Source: Massospora cicadina (lineage: Eukaryota; Entomophthoromycota; Entomophthoromycetes; Entomophthorales; Entomophthoraceae). From it: 64,000 bases of DNA. The translations under genes and the position numbers were made by a program. Every line of letters starts with the position of its first letter. The first letter of the stretch is position 1. The stretch is from NCBI GenBank assembly GCA_022478985.1, contig JAKSZP010013318.1, forward strand, positions 62,001 to 126,000, read 5' to 3'. Below, piece by piece: positions 10,812-22,551 of this stretch. The notes below the pieces were generated by a model. The model was not told the origin of the DNA. It ran no database searches and saw nothing but the letters and a program-made list of their open reading frames with translations.

Positions 10812-12239
10812 TTACCCTCTCCTCCTGATGGGGCTCAACCCCACCTCCAGGGGCTTGCGCAAGGGAAAAGTTCTTGTGGGCAGGGGCCAACTTCATGGCG
10901 GCAACGGTTGGTTTGGGTTGCACTCTGGCAGCCTGGGGGAAACGCTTGTGGAAGGCTTCAATCAGATCTTGGGCATGCACACAGTTGCGTGCTGGGACCC
11001 AACTGTTCTCTGCAGCGTCAAAGCCCATCCAGGATACCAGGTACTCCAGTCTTCTTTTAACGCGGCTGGAGGCAACTATTTCTTCCACCTCCCACTCTGG
11101 CGCCCCCTCCACGAGATATGCCTCAGGAGTCTCAGATGGTGGGCCCTCAAACAACTTCAGTTTGCTCTTGAAACACAGAGAAGATCTGAAAAAAAGAAGG
11201 ATGAAGATTCAGCTGGTATGAGGCATGACCCACCTTTATAACCACGTGGTAGGGGCCAATATTCTTTGGTCCCAGCTTCTTACATGGCTGCTTGCTAGGG
11301 ATGTTACGAGCATCAAGCATCAAAAGATCCCCTTCCTTGTACGCAGGACCCACTTGGAGCTTCCCATCAGCGTTCTCCTTATACACCAGCATTGCCGCCT
11401 CCAAGCTTGTGAAACCCCCTTGTGGACCTTCTTGATTGTCTTGGCAAAGTCCACCACCGCTTCAACCTTAGACCCACAGCTGGGCTCCATGTTAAAGGCG
11501 GGGTTAAAGCCATGGCTGGCGAAAAAAGGGGAACAACCAATTGAAGAATGTAACATGTTGTTGTAACTAAATTGGGCCATAGGAAGGTGAGAATCCCAAT
11601 ATGAATGATCCGCAGCGGTGTAACACCACAGGAACTGCTCCAAGCACTGGTTCACTCGTTCAGTCTGCCCATCTGATTGAGGGTGATAGGCAGTCAAACA
11701 TCAGGGGCGATTATGAAGAGTCTTACACAATTCTTCCCAATAGATGGAGGTAAATTGGGGTCCCCGGTCACTGATAATCTCTTGGAGAACCCCATGGAGC
11801 GCAAACACATGCTTGACGAAGAGCCTGGCCATCTCAGCCACGGTTATTTTAGTTCTGCAAGGAATGAAGTGGACGAACTTTGTAAAACGGTCCACTACCA
11901 CCATGATGGCATCATAACCATCAGAGACAGGTAGCTCCACAAAGAAATCCACCAATAGGGAAGTCCAGGGCCCTCCAGCTTTCTGGACTGGTACCAACAA
12001 CCCCGCTAAAGGTTGCCTATTTGGCTTCATTTGGTGAAGATCAAACACTCCTTACAATACCGCCCCACCTGACAAGGCAAGCCCTTCCAATTGTATCTGC
12101 GGCATATTAACTCCAGCGCCTTTGCTTTCCAAAGATAACCAATGGTGAGTCCATCATGATGGTCCCAGATGATTTCCAGGCGAAGTGAGCCAGCAGGAAC
12201 CCATAGGCGCTCCTGAAACCACACCATCTCATCCTTCAC
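10753..12239 (-). pseudogene. GYP-2 integrase with C-terminal chromodomain
   Basis: Four overlapping or adjacent frames make up one broken integrase. From the N-terminus: the zinc-binding remnant CKECLIFTK (12027-12060); the catalytic core with LLVDFFVELP and VVDRFTKFVHFIP, then IISDRGPQFTS (second Asp) in 11701-12048; and TAYHPQSDGQTERVNQCLEQ (the Glu of D,D-35-E) in 11320-11697. EGDLLMLDARNI and KLGPKNIGPYHV form the GPY/F module in 11147-11404. The last block, EYLVSWMGF-AAENSWVPA and EAFHKRFP (10753-11154), is a chromodomain, which in this class is thought to bind modified histones and steer insertion. At least three frameshifts. Confidence 0.85.
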
Positions 12240-13875
12240 GTGGTATCCCCTGGAGAGATCCTCTTAATTCGACTTGCACTTAGCAAGTAACATAGTATAT
12301 TCAGCTTCTAGCGGCTGAGAAAGGACTACCTTCCTGAACATACTATATTCCTCCGCGTTTTCCAGCAGTGCAAGCGCTGGCCCGTTGGCCAGGGAGAGGG
12401 TAGTTGATGCAGAAGTTTATTCATAGGAATCATCACATGTGTGTTGTGAACTTCTATCTCCTTGTGATTGGGTGCTAAAGCAGGGTTGCGGCTCAAAGCA
12501 TTTGCCAAACCATTATCCTTACCCTTGGTGAACTCATATGTGAATGCAAATTGGGCCAGGGTCTTATGCCAATGGGTCTGCCGTGGGGTTAGGACATGAG
12601 GAGCGTGGTAGTACAGAAAGTCACGGTGGTCTATACATACCCAGGAAGGTTGGGATGAGCCATGTAAGTGGTGACGCCAATGACTCAGCGCCTCCACCAC
12701 TGCCAATAACACCTTATCATAAATTGGCGTAATTCAACTCTGGTAAAGACACTTTCTCAGAAAAATATTCCATTGGATGCTCTATCCCATCTTAACATAC
12801 TTGTAACAAGGTGGCTGCTATGGCGAAGTGTATGCATCATTAGATACAATGAACTCTTTGGAAGAGTTGATATGGTGAAGGATGGACGTGGACAACAGGG
12901 TGCACTTCACAGCTTGTAAAGCATCCTCCGAAATGGGGGACTACTGAAGCACCTTTGCACCGCTATCCTTATATAAGGGTGCTGCCACCTTGGAAAGATT
13001 TGGCGTGAACTTCTTGAGGAACGTTTACGTCCCCAAAAAGCTTCTCAATACCTTGACTGAGGTGAAGGTGGGCCACTCACGAATAGCCTTCTTCTTGTCT
13101 GGAGTTATAATGTGTCCTTGATCAAACATGACGTTGCCCAGAAAAGTGACCTGGGACTTGAAAAATTCACACTTGCTTATCTCTAGCGTAAGGCTGGCTG
13201 CCTTTAACCGCTCCATTACTTGCAAAGGTGTACTGCATGGGACTCCTGATCAGAGGAAAACTCCAGAATTTCGTCCATGTATGCAACTGCGCATACCCCT
13301 AACAAGTCCCCCAACGCTGCATCAATGCGGCATTGAAAGATAGCGGGGGAATTCTTAAGCCTAAAGGGCATGACCCAAAACTGGAATTTTCCTTTTCTGG
13401 CGTGGAAGGCAGTTAACCACTCCTGGCCCTTCTTTATCTGGATCTGATTAAACGCATTGAGTCAATCCAGATTGGAAAAGACCTTAGCCTTCTCCACATA
13501 GCGTGAAATATGAAAATTTAAAGGGATGGGATGTAGATCCAGTACAGTGACATTGTTGAGGTTCCCATAGTCTACGCACAGGCGTAAAGTACCATCAGAC
13601 TTCTCCACAAAGAGAAGTGGGGAGCATACTGGGGAAGTACGCTGAAAAATAGCACCTTTGGCTAACTGTTCCTTCACCCACACATCCAGCGCCTCTTTCT
13701 CCCGGAAAGTCAATGGGTAAATGGGGGAAGATATATGCACCAGATCCACAGTGAGCTTGAAATCACAATCAAACTTGAAGTGCTCAGGGAGTGCATTGGC
13801 AGATGCTGCATCAAAAGAGGATTCCAAACCCTCCAAGCAAGAAGGTTTAGGAACCTCCACTGAGGGCTTCAGCAA
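12240..13875 (-). pseudogene. GYP-2 reverse transcriptase and RNase H
   Basis: RT begins in 13462-13875 with SPVCSPLLFVEKSDGTLRLC and VDYGNLNNVT. The catalytic YXDD box reads Tyr-Met-Asp-Glu at about 13270-13281, so the second Asp is Glu. The end of the palm and connection follows at 13025-13225 with SKCEFFKSQVTFLG and LRSFLGT. RNase H lies in 12326-12712: LLAVVEALSHWRHHLHGS, then CIDHRDFLYY, TYEFTKGKDNGLANALSR. Stops and frame changes separate the blocks. Confidence 0.8.
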
Positions 13876-14375
13876 AGGGGCAAGGCTAAGGGTGTGAAGG
13901 TGGGGCCAGAGGGCAAGTCACCATGAGCGTCAGCCTTAGACAAAGGAACAACAAGTGTGCGACCATTCTTTACTGTTAAGGATAGGGTATTCTCTTTCAA
14001 GTTAATTCTAACGTCAAACTTCCGCCACCACTCCACACCCAAAATGATAGGGTACAGAAGGTTTTTGTTAGCTTGGAAGTGATCAGACAAGTGGTACTTG
14101 CCAGCCTGATAGTCCACTATCCCTCTAATATTCAGGGTGGGAATACTTTGGGACGCCCCTCCCCTAACCGCATCACCTGGCAAGTAACTCAGCTCCAGGT
14201 AGTCAGCTAGGCATTGGTCCATAAAGTTAGTAGAGGCGCCAGTATCCACCAGTACAGTAATGCTGAATTTTCCAAAAGGGGATGAAAGGTTAGCAGACAG
14301 TAGAAAAAACCCTGAATGGTCTTGATTAATGATAAATAACGCCAGTACATCACCAACAAACTCATCCTCTGGCAT
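13869..14375 (-). pseudogene. GYP-2 aspartic protease
   Basis: A 168-residue open frame with VLVDTGASTNFMD, the retropepsin active site DTGA, at 14235-14246, followed by YPIILGVEWWRKFDVRINL, the usual second half of a Gypsy protease. The frame overlaps the RT frame by seven bases (13869-13875), suggesting one polyprotein now shifted. This is one of the best preserved parts of GYP-2; the active-site triplet is intact, in contrast to GYP-1 and GYP-4. Confidence 0.8.
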
Positions 14376-15078
14376 TAGCTTATCAACAAAGTGTGTTTCG
14401 AAATCATAGAAGGGCAGGGATAGTTGGCCACTCTTACTACTGAGGCCACATACCCCACCATGCCTTCTTCAGGTGCATAAACTTTATCATATTTAAAACA
14501 AAGTTTTTTTCTCCACTTCCTGAATGCCTCAGATCATGGTAGAGGTCAAACAAAGGTTCTCAGGGGTTATTTGATATACTGGAATAAAGTTCTCATCCAA
14601 GCCATAAGAGCATATAACGGCCCAGAGGTTTGGTTAAGATTTTTGTCATAAAATTCGTTTTTAGACGTGAACGACCCTATCTCCCCAACTGCAGTGGAAG
14701 GCAAAACGTTCTTCAAGGCCAAACCCCCAGGACCCTCTGCGCTGATTATGCTGGCATGGTCTGAATGCGCTGGTGATGATAAACTTGTTTATTTAATTTA
14801 AATTTGATAAATTTGGCGGAAAAAAAGGAATCACGACTTTTGGATTATGAAGTGTCCATATCCACCAGGTACAAGCATGAAGGGTGAATAATTTCTGGTT
14901 GGAGGCCACCATAATAACGCCGAGTTTCTCCAACCTTAGGAAAAGAGGAAACAGCAGTGCAGCTAATGAAAACCAAATCCCACAGCTAGCAGCCACTGTT
15001 TTCTACTTCAGAAAATTTCCACATGGAAAATGTTCATGCACATAAATTTAGGAGGTTGTTTGACTAATACAAGGAGAG
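14376..15078 (-). other. GYP-2 leader, no recognisable gag
   Basis: About 700 bases between the 5' LTR and the protease. No capsid-like ORF and no CCHC knuckle can be read. A 67-residue open stretch at 14793-14996 is hydrophobic and unrecognised. The sequence next to the 5' LTR does not begin with TGG, so no ordinary tRNA primer site is visible. Gag is deleted or decayed. Confidence 0.5.
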
Positions 15079-15910
15079 TGTCTATAGCTCTCCTGTTCCC
15101 AGCGTGGTAGTGCTCAGTGCACAGGCCCAAAGCCAGGGAACTAGCCATTAGAATAAAAATCATTATTGCCCATCAGAGGGTGCTGGAGAAATAATAAATC
15201 AAGCAAAAGTGAGCGACAATCAAGGTAAAAACCCACCACAAAATGACTCAGTGCACTAAGGGAGAAATGGGAAATGTCCCAGGTTGGAGGGAACCTGGGC
15301 AAAGCAATGGTGCACTATGTGATAGCCTAATTGTATGTACAATGTTGTGATTAAGGTAGCACGAGACCTCCTCATAGGGTCTGCACACAGGATTGTTCGG
15401 AATAGCACATAAAAAGGGTAAAAATGGGTTTAATTTAAGAAGTCGACCAACAAGGAATGTTGGACAGGGAAAACATATTTAAATATTAACGGGGGAATAA
15501 GGGTTTGCATAAGTGGACCCAAGCACCGACCCACCAATAGGCACATGTTACCATCCAGATTGGTAGTATATACTAAAACTGACTTTACTCGTTTAATTGA
15601 TTGAAGTTAGATTTGATCTGAGCGTGTGATTTCATAAATGAAACAGGTTTTAGAACCCCGTTCCTCAACAAACCAAACCAAACTACCTGTGTTTGTTACA
15701 TAGACCGTTTATTCAATGCATGGGCCATAGTAAGGAACTGGGAATTTGGCACCCCACTAGTACCAACCTGAGCATACTTTCCTCCGTACCCAGCGTTGGT
15801 CTAGGGTATGCCTCAGGTCAGTTAGGCCTGTAACTTCACCTTATGGGCCTCCTGGCGCCCAGCCTTATCCTTGGGGTTGGTCCCAACTTTGATGTCATCT
15901 ACACATGACA
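15079..15910 (-). repeat. GYP-2 5' LTR
   Basis: Partner of 9978-10811; the plus-strand ends are TGTCTATAG... and ...CACATGACA. It lies inside the GYP-1 integrase: the GYP-1 coding sequence resumes at 15911. Confidence 0.8.
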
Positions 15911-16640
15911 GGACACCTGATTGCAAATCTTCTTGGCCTAAATGGTGAAATAGGCTTCAATTTGTAGCTTGATCAGCATTTCCATAAGATTCATTAAATA
16001 TTGCTGAGGTTCCACACAACCAGTGTCCTCTACACACGAGTCAAGCAAGGCAGGCAGAGCTGGATGTCAACCATACAGCAGGTGGAAAGGGCTCTTACCA
16101 GTGGACAAATGATAGCTGATATTATACACAAAAACAGCTGTAGGTAGGAGTGTACTCCATTCTGAGGGTTGATCCTTTACCAACTTATGGAGTATGTTCA
16201 CTAAGGTTCTATTGACCTGTTCCACCATTCCATTTGATTCCAGATGATAGGGAGTGGTCAAAACTCCATAAGTCGCCACAAATTGTTCAACTTGGGCAAG
16301 ATATGCAAAATGATTTTGGTTACATTGTCTGTTAAAATGAACTGCAGGAAGCCATGTCACTGTATAATGCACTCCATAATAAACTTGAAAGTAGTGACCG
16401 TTCCCAAGTTGTTAATGGCCCTGGCCTCCACCCATATTGCCAAATGATCAATTGTGAAAAATATAAACTTAGATCGGTTGATGCAAGTTAGCAGAGATCC
16501 CACTACATTAAGGGAAATGGTTGCCAGGAGAACCGGGGCTTAACCAGATGTATGTGATCTTCTTGTGGAAAGGCTTCTCCACTTGAAACTGATGACAACA
16601 GCTTACCATTTCCAACACGCCATAATGCATGCTCTCCCAT
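15911..16640 (-). pseudogene. GYP-1 integrase core (upstream part)
   Basis: The open frame at 16067-16372 reads through the second half of a retroviral-type integrase core: VATYGVLTTPYHLESNGMVE with NRTL, containing the catalytic Glu, then LPTAVFVYNISYHLSTGKSP and FHLLYG. Further upstream on the minus strand the core and zinc-binding region are decayed. The frame ends at the GYP-2 insertion; its C-terminal module is at 9764-9967. Confidence 0.75.
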
Positions 16641-16699
16641 TAGTAGAAGGGTCACAAAAACTCCAAATTTTTCCATAATCTTTTATGCCCTACCACCCA

Positions 16700-18200
16700 T
16701 TGGGCATCCATAATAATATCAGGTCTAGCAGAAGGTTTAGGGAAATTCAGCGTTGAGTCTCCAATCCGCTTATATAGTTCCCCTCGCATAGGTAAGTATC
16801 CTGCCTAAGCCCATCTAGTACCTTGATCACTTGCGGTGGCTCATCATGTTTTTGTTCACCACCATCTTCTCATACATAATGTTGGACAAATATGCCATGA
16901 TAGCAACCGTTGGTAGTCAGGAAAGACAATTAGCATTTTGGATTTTGCTCCTGGACAGTGTATAATCTTGAAATCGTATGCCTGGAGCTTTGGTGCCCAA
17001 TGTGTGAGCCGTCTTCTGGTTCGCAAAGATTCTGCAGCCAGCGCAAGGAAGCATGATACATCACCACTTGGAGTTCTATCCCATGTAGATATACCAAAAC
17101 TGTTTGTACGCATAAATCACCGCCAAGCACTCCTGCTCAGTCACGGTGTTGTTTCATTTGTGACAGTTCAAGCTTCAACTACAAAATGCAACAGAATGCT
17201 CCATGCCATCGCTGTCCTTCTGGGATAATACTGCCCTATAGCGGAGAGAGATGCATCCGTTTGTACTATGAATTGTTTTTTGAAGTTGGGATATTGCAAA
17301 ATGGATGTGCTTGCTAATGCGGTTCATATTGCAACAAAAGCTTTTTGTCATTGTTCCATCCAATTGAAAGAGGCATTTTTTTTAACAACTCAAAGAGTGG
17401 TGCCCCAATACAACTGAAGTTAGGAATGAACCGTCAGTAGTACCCAACCATCCACAGAAACACTTGAATATCCCGTTTGTTACCTGAGCGGGTCATCTTG
17501 CTTATCAATTCCACCTTTGCCAGCTGCAGTTTAAGCCCTTTTGAATCCACTATGAACCCAAGGTATTCTAATTGTTCTTTAAAAAAGTGACACTTCTGAG
17601 GCTTGATTTTGATATTAGTGTTAGTGAGGGGTAGAACACATGCTCCAAATGGGCAAGATGCTCTGTAAATGTCAGCAAGAAAACATTGATATCATCAAGG
17701 TAAACTAAGACGCAGTACAGCTCCAATTCACCTAAGAATTGTATCCATAGCATGCTGGAACGTAGCTGGGGCATTGCACAAACCCTATGGCATATGTGTC
17801 AGCTAGAATAATCCCTTAAAAGTGATGATAGTACATTTCTCCTATTCTGCCAATGGCAATTTGATCTGCCAGTACTCTGAGATCAGATCCATGGTAGAAA
17901 AATAATTCGCCCCACCTAATTGATCCAACACATCGTCAATCCACAGAAGGGGTAGGAGTCCTTTTTGTTATGCTATTGAGCTTTTGTTAGTCAATAACCA
18001 CCCTATTTGTGCCATCTTTTTCTTTACAATGAGCACTGGCGATGCCCACGGACTGTTTGATTGTTCTAGCACCCCTTGTTTGATAAGTTTATCTACTTTG
18101 TCAGAGACAACCTCTTCTACCGCCTTTGAACATCTAATAGTCCATGATCAAATGGGAGGGTGATCCCCTATATCTATCTGATGTACCACCTCTGGCGCAC
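16700..18200 (-). pseudogene. GYP-1 reverse transcriptase and RNase H
   Basis: The RT catalytic box is intact as LVYLDDINVF, with YLDD at 17691-17702 inside an open stretch 17568-17774. N-terminal RT blocks can be traced in shifted frames upstream to about 18150. RNase H follows: a TDAS-type block near 17240-17290, then the LTHWAPKLQAYDFKIIHCPG block in 16856-17113 that closes most Gypsy RNase H domains. Numerous frameshifts and stops. Same family as GYP-4, whose RT is cut by the right edge. Confidence 0.75.
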
Positions 18201-18267
18201 AACAAATCATAACTGTCATATGTAAAAATATCCTGGTAATTTTCAAATAACGCTATAGCCTTACCTT

Positions 18268-18290
18268 TTTTTTTAGTACTAGATGGTCCC
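18268..18290 (-). mobile_element. 23-bp micro-insertion of the LINE-C 3' terminus (copy 1)
   Basis: On the minus strand this reads GGGACCATCTAGTACT followed by seven A, the last 16 bases of LINE-C plus a short poly(A). It is flanked by GCTATAGCCTTACCTT (18252-18267) and GCTATAGCCTTATCTT (18291-18306), a 16-bp TSD with one mismatch. It lies in GYP-1 next to the dUTPase-like region, so it is younger than GYP-1. The same 23 bases occur at 22885-22907. Confidence 0.8.
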
Positions 18291-18304
18291 GCTATAGCCT
18301 TATC

Positions 18305-18735
18305 TTACTGTTCCACCAGTAATCCAGTTAGCGCTTCCTGCAGAACCACTGTCATTATGCTGAATGATAAAATTTTCAGTAGTCCAAGATCCTCCCATGA
18401 TCTGAATTTATGAATATGGCAAACTACCTCTATAGGAGCTAATTGTAGATAAAACACCACTTGGTGCCGCTGAATTGTTATTGTCTCCTTCTGAAAATTT
18501 GCTAGCACTACTTTCACCTCCACATTCCCAGGTAGTAGTATACCTGGAGCCACATGTGGTTCAAGATGTGATTGCTAGTGAGGCCCCATAATTTCCCCTA
18601 TAGCCCTTTAGGGAAATCAATTTTGAGCTCAGTTCCTACTATGCACTAATGTCCAGATGTAGGCACAAAGCTCTCGGTGCTCAGAAGTGGACCTATATAA
18701 TCATATATCTGGCTGGGAAGGGCTCTGGTTCTATG
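18305..18735 (-). pseudogene. GYP-1 dUTPase-like domain
   Basis: Two frames carry a domain between protease and RT. The first part (about 18560-18735) reads GPLLSTESFVPTSGH, a stop, then GTELKIDFPKG. The second (18305-18553) begins APGILLPGNVEVKVVLANFQ and continues with a strand-rich segment. The pattern TAG-I-IP-G / TELE--PAG--G-I / GEIKV-L matches dUTPase motifs by eye and is clearer in GYP-4 (63050-63480). The Asp-x-Asp-Tyr of the dUTPase uracil pocket is not conserved in either copy, so activity is doubtful. Assignment is by pattern only. Confidence 0.4.
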
Positions 18736-18741
18736 CTTCAT

Positions 18742-19155
18742 TCACTTATATTGGAAAGGAATCACTCCTTTGCTGTATGCTAGGTTAACTTTACTGGAGT
18801 CAAACAGATCCGTTGTGATTCCGCTAGAGGTAAAGTAAATGGGAATCTGTTGTCCCAAAATATTAAGGGTTTCATCCACCATATCTATCACAGCTTCAAA
18901 TTTCCTCATAGATGCCGCGTCAATTAACATATCATAGTTATTGTTTGGTAGAGCCACCACAGGAGTGGAAGCCCTGAATGACCCAAATTGTAAAGGCAAC
19001 GTGCTATATGCCCCTTCAGACATAGTACTCTGCATCCCTGTGGTCCTGTATACTACTTGATGATCCACATCCAGCTTCAACAGAAGCATAGCCACCACCC
19101 TGGTAGAGATTATATTCACAGGGGCCCCCATGTCTAGGATAGCGCGTATTTTTGT
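18742..19155 (-). pseudogene. GYP-1 retropepsin-like protease with DMGA active site
   Basis: The frame 18742-19131 begins at MGAPVNIIST; just upstream the reading is ILDMGAPVN, so the expected DTGA is DMGA (19123-19134). Later blocks include TLPLQFGSF, NNNYDMLIDAASMRKFEAV and LNILGQQIPIYF, the usual second lobe with LIG replaced by LID. GYP-4 has the same DMGA and a closely similar sequence. A Thr ACG codon would become Met ATG by one C-to-T change at a CpG. Confidence 0.7.
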
Positions 19156-22040
19156 GTTCTGAATGCAAATGTCACAGTAAGTGCACTATGAGTAAGAAGA
19201 ACCATCAGTGTTTATTATGTGGACATCCAAAGGCTTTTTATTACTTAGAAAGGAGGAAATGCCATACTGACATGAGGATACTTCATAGCGAATTTTTCAA
19301 CCAGAATTGCTACATTAACCCTTAATAGAGAGGCAACGTCCTTAGAGGGATCTGCATTGCTCATGCCAGTTTGTTCCAGGATCTGCCATGCATATGGCTT
19401 CTGCACATTCTGGAGGAACTCAGAGCTTGGGGGTGAAGCTTTACTCTCAGAAGTGGAAGCAGGGGTATCTGATGGAAGCTGTTGGTATAAAAAATCATCC
19501 GATTAAGGTTTGACTTCTACCTGAAAAATTGTTTGGGAATCGTTGGGGACAATTTTATTGGACTTAGCGAAGGTAGAGAATCTCATCTCTACTCCATTTA
19601 AGCTTTTCCCTGCTCAATCTTCCCAAATGGCATCACATACATCTGCGGTTTGCTAGGGCAATTGCCCGCATAATGCCCTCTTCATCTGCACTGGAAGCAA
19701 TTATTTATTAAGGGTTCACATATATAACTCACAGTTGGAGGACCAGTTCAAAGATTAACGGTATTATTAAAAGGTCAGGGATGAACTGGCAAAGCATACA
19801 TAGGGCGAAAAGGATCCGCTGATATATATGATGGACAAATATGTTTCAGCGGTTTATAGCATAGTAGTTGCGGCCCATATTCCAAGGGGTATGCTGTGGT
19901 GACAGAAGGGGTCTTTTGTGCTACATTGAGAGCACTGAACGTGGCAGAGAGTCAACATAAGGTGTTTGCGATTTGAATAAGCCCTGCATCTCTGTCCAGA
20001 ACGTGAGACATAGCATTATGTAATTCCCAATATGGTTTGACAGCTGCCATCATCACTATACCAAAATCCTCAGTGGATAAAATGTTGGCTCCAAGTAACA
20101 TATGTGCTTCCGCTGAAAATTGTTCAGCAAGATTTTAACAGGGACTCGTTTTGGTGGAACTGTATGGTCAGGAAGTCAGCCTTTTGTTGGGCCATCTTGA
20201 CTGCACCCCCAAACAGCTGGAGAACATTCACTTTCACTTCTTTGCAAGATACTGAGCTACTTGGAAGTTAGCAGGTTGCTTAATTGGCGCTTTGCACGTC
20301 CAATTTGAACAGAAACAGTTTTGCTTCCTACTGATCTGAAGCCCCTTCCACGGCAAATTTACTTCGCTTAAAGTAGCTGTGCATATTCCCATCTTGACTG
20401 AAGGGTGGTAATTTCTTGATTCAAATGGCTTCGCCTTGTTCTGGGCTCCAGAAGCGAGGAGCAGTCAAATTGGGTTTTGAGTGATTAGGGGAACCACCCC
20501 TTTTGAACTATCATATGGATGGGCGGATGGAATTGAATCCGCCAAAATGGACTCAGAAGAAGTAGTGTTGCGTGGACGGTCCACCACAACCCCCAAGGGA
20601 TACTCATTGGCTGATCTATAGCATTCCTCCCTCAAATCACCACTAACTGCACCACTTCCTCTGGCTCCGGCATGCACAGCAAAATGTTCATTCATTACTG
20701 TTCCATTTTTCCCAAATAGTATCTACACCGTCCATCCTGAAATTCCTGTTGCAGCATCTCATATTGATTTTGCAACTCCTGATGGAATTCCTGCTCAGAG
20801 TCCAGTTTCCACTCCACTGCCTGTAGTCATGAGTGTACGTCCTCCTCTGTGTTTCTCATTCTTTCATGCTGCCAGCTAGCATTATGCGCTTGTTGTTAGT
20901 GTCATCTATTTGGCTTATAAGGGAAACTTGTTCTCCCACCAATTCCTCATTGGCCCATCAAAGTGTATCTAGTCATACTTGCATGTCTGCATACTCTCCA
21001 TCTAATTGAATGGAAGAGGAATTTCTTGACTGCACTCAGCCTCACTAATGACTTCCAATTGTGTAAACCAACGTATTAACTGGAGATATTTGGGGGATGT
21101 CAACAAAAGGATAAACATGTTATCCATCATCTGCTGATTACTCCACTCAATGCAAAGTTGGCTGAATTCAGCTACTACAGAACTGACATGATCCATTACT
21201 TGCCATTCCATCAATGTTATCCTTTCCTTAATCTGAGCTATTGCAGCTTTAAGCGCTTCTGCCCATTCTGCTAGGTCCATCATAAAGCGCTTGGTATTGC
21301 TTCCCAATGGTGTTATGTCCTGAATCCATTCCACCAATAGGCCATGCTGATCCAACAGTTCTCCTATCACCCGAGGTAACTCTAGATATAACTGTGGCAC
21401 CAAAACGTCCATCGACGGTGGACATCCCCAACACAGTGGTTCACCTGTACCAGCACCCCCTGCACCTCTAAAAAGAACAATCAAAGTTGTCAAGCAGGAG
21501 GCGGGTATCATTCTGCGGCTTGAATGAACCATATTACATCACCAATCCCATTATTGTGGCGAGCCAGCACATGAAGTAGCTGGCGGATAGATGGCTGCAC
21601 ATAAATGATTAAATACTCTTTGGTTCCATGGGTACTAAGCCATAGAGACAACCCCGTGGTAGTTGCATCCATATAGGACATATACAATGCGTAGCAGTTT
21701 TCTTGGTCCATTTGATTGTAGAACAAACTCTAAGCATGCTCCCCCGCCTCATCTTCATAGAGTCAATACCCCCACAGAAGCCATTCCATAATGTCATGCA
21801 GCTGCTGAGGGGTCACATTCATAGAGCGACCTTGTTGATCAGCCATCAACTCAGGACAGGTTTCTAATTTCAAATTGACCATAGCATTTTCATCACTCAG
21901 CTCAGTTACTGTAAAAAGTACTGGTTTGTCATAAGATGCTTCCCGCTCTTCCTCAGCATATCACATGTGGAATCTAATCAAGTTCTGTCTTAATGAGTGA
22001 GGGCTCGCCACGTTGCCCTAGCACCAATAAGCTACAGTTG
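19156..22040 (-). pseudogene. GYP-1 gag region with CCHC zinc knuckle
   Basis: Gag is spread over broken frames. Nearest the PBS (21508-21726) is a segment rich in aromatic residues; then 21002-21532 holds 176 open residues with long helices (LAEWAEALKAAIAQIKERIT), likely coiled coil. A stretch of low similarity follows. Near its C-terminal end a nucleocapsid knuckle is readable at about 19648-19690: CFQC, then a TGA, then RGHYAGNCP, fitting CX2CX4HX4C. The same knuckle type is at 62131-62180 in GYP-4. Gag would package and protect the element RNA. Confidence 0.65.
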
Positions 22041-22050
22041 ACCAGTGGCC

Positions 22051-22066
22051 CCTGTAGTGAACACCA
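22051..22066 (-). other. GYP-1 primer binding site
   Basis: Just inside the 5' LTR the minus strand reads TGGTGTTCACTACAGG. GYP-4 has TGGTGCTCACTACAGG and GYP-3 has TGGTGCTCATTATAAG at the same place. A TGG start is expected of a site pairing with the CCA end of a tRNA. I cannot name the tRNA. Confidence 0.6.
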
Positions 22067-22067
22067 C

Positions 22068-22546
22068 CGTTATTTCTTGGCATTAAGGCTCGATCTGCCA
22101 AGTCAGTTTACACAGGGTATTGGCCACTGAGCAACCAAATCAGATGGTATGAAGATCTCTGAATCTAATAAAAACCCAATAAATGGTGTATGGAGAGATC
22201 ACCCCTATCAACAATTTATTAATCTTCTAATAATTGCAGACTTATCTGCAAAACTTTACTAAAAGACCTCCTCCTCAATCTTCCATTTAACTCTTTAAAC
22301 CTCGGTCTCCCAAGCCAAATGCAACCTCAGCTTTGTAATCTCTTAATTGTTTTTCCTTTTTTAGGAGTTCTCATCTACCTCAAAATCTCAGTGTAAACTT
22401 CACTCAATTTTATGAGCAGTCAACACTTCAATCAATTTGTTTTTCATACATATATCTTTTCCATCAATCCTGAGACACATCTCAATTTTCATTTCTGATC
22501 CATTGGAATTTGTAGTGTATCATCCAGTCATATCAACTTTTCAACA
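22068..22546 (-). repeat. GYP-1 5' LTR
   Basis: Partner of 9231-9708, about 479 bp. On the minus strand it starts TGTTGAAAAG and ends AAATAACG, where the other LTR has AAATAACA. Internal blocks ATATGACTGGA and TTGCTCA-TGGCCA are also found in the GYP-4 LTR, placing GYP-1 and GYP-4 in one family. Confidence 0.8.
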
Positions 22547-22551
22547 ATTTA

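Larger units (their letters stand above)
9978..15910 (-). mobile_element. GYP-2: chromodomain Gypsy element (chromovirus type) nested in GYP-1
   Basis: Two LTRs (9978-10811 and 15079-15910) enclose protease, RT, RNase H, integrase and a C-terminal chromodomain, all minus strand, which is the chromovirus layout. The total is 5.9 kb, with only about 0.7 kb between 5' LTR and protease, so gag is missing or wrecked. A purine-rich tract (AGGAGGAGAGGGTAA on the minus strand) abuts the 3' LTR. The sequence AAGGAGAG precedes both LTRs on the plus strand, so the exact LTR edge is uncertain by about 8 bases. No clear TSD. Confidence 0.85.
9231..22546 (-). mobile_element. GYP-1: Gypsy-like LTR retrotransposon, interrupted by GYP-2
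   Basis: Two homologous LTRs of about 478 bp (9231-9708 and 22068-22546) bound the element. Reading on the minus strand the order is 5' LTR, PBS, gag with CCHC knuckle, protease, dUTPase-like domain, RT, RNase H, integrase, polypurine tract (AAAGTGGGGTAA next to 9709) and 3' LTR. That is the Ty3/Gypsy order. GYP-2 (9978-15910) has landed in the integrase. Without it the element is about 7.4 kb. A possible 5-bp TSD is AATTA/ATTTA. All genes are broken. Confidence 0.85.

Noticed and set aside
16244..17228. Plus-strand ORFs over the GYP-1 RNase H and integrase
   Set aside because: Shadows of the minus-strand pol.
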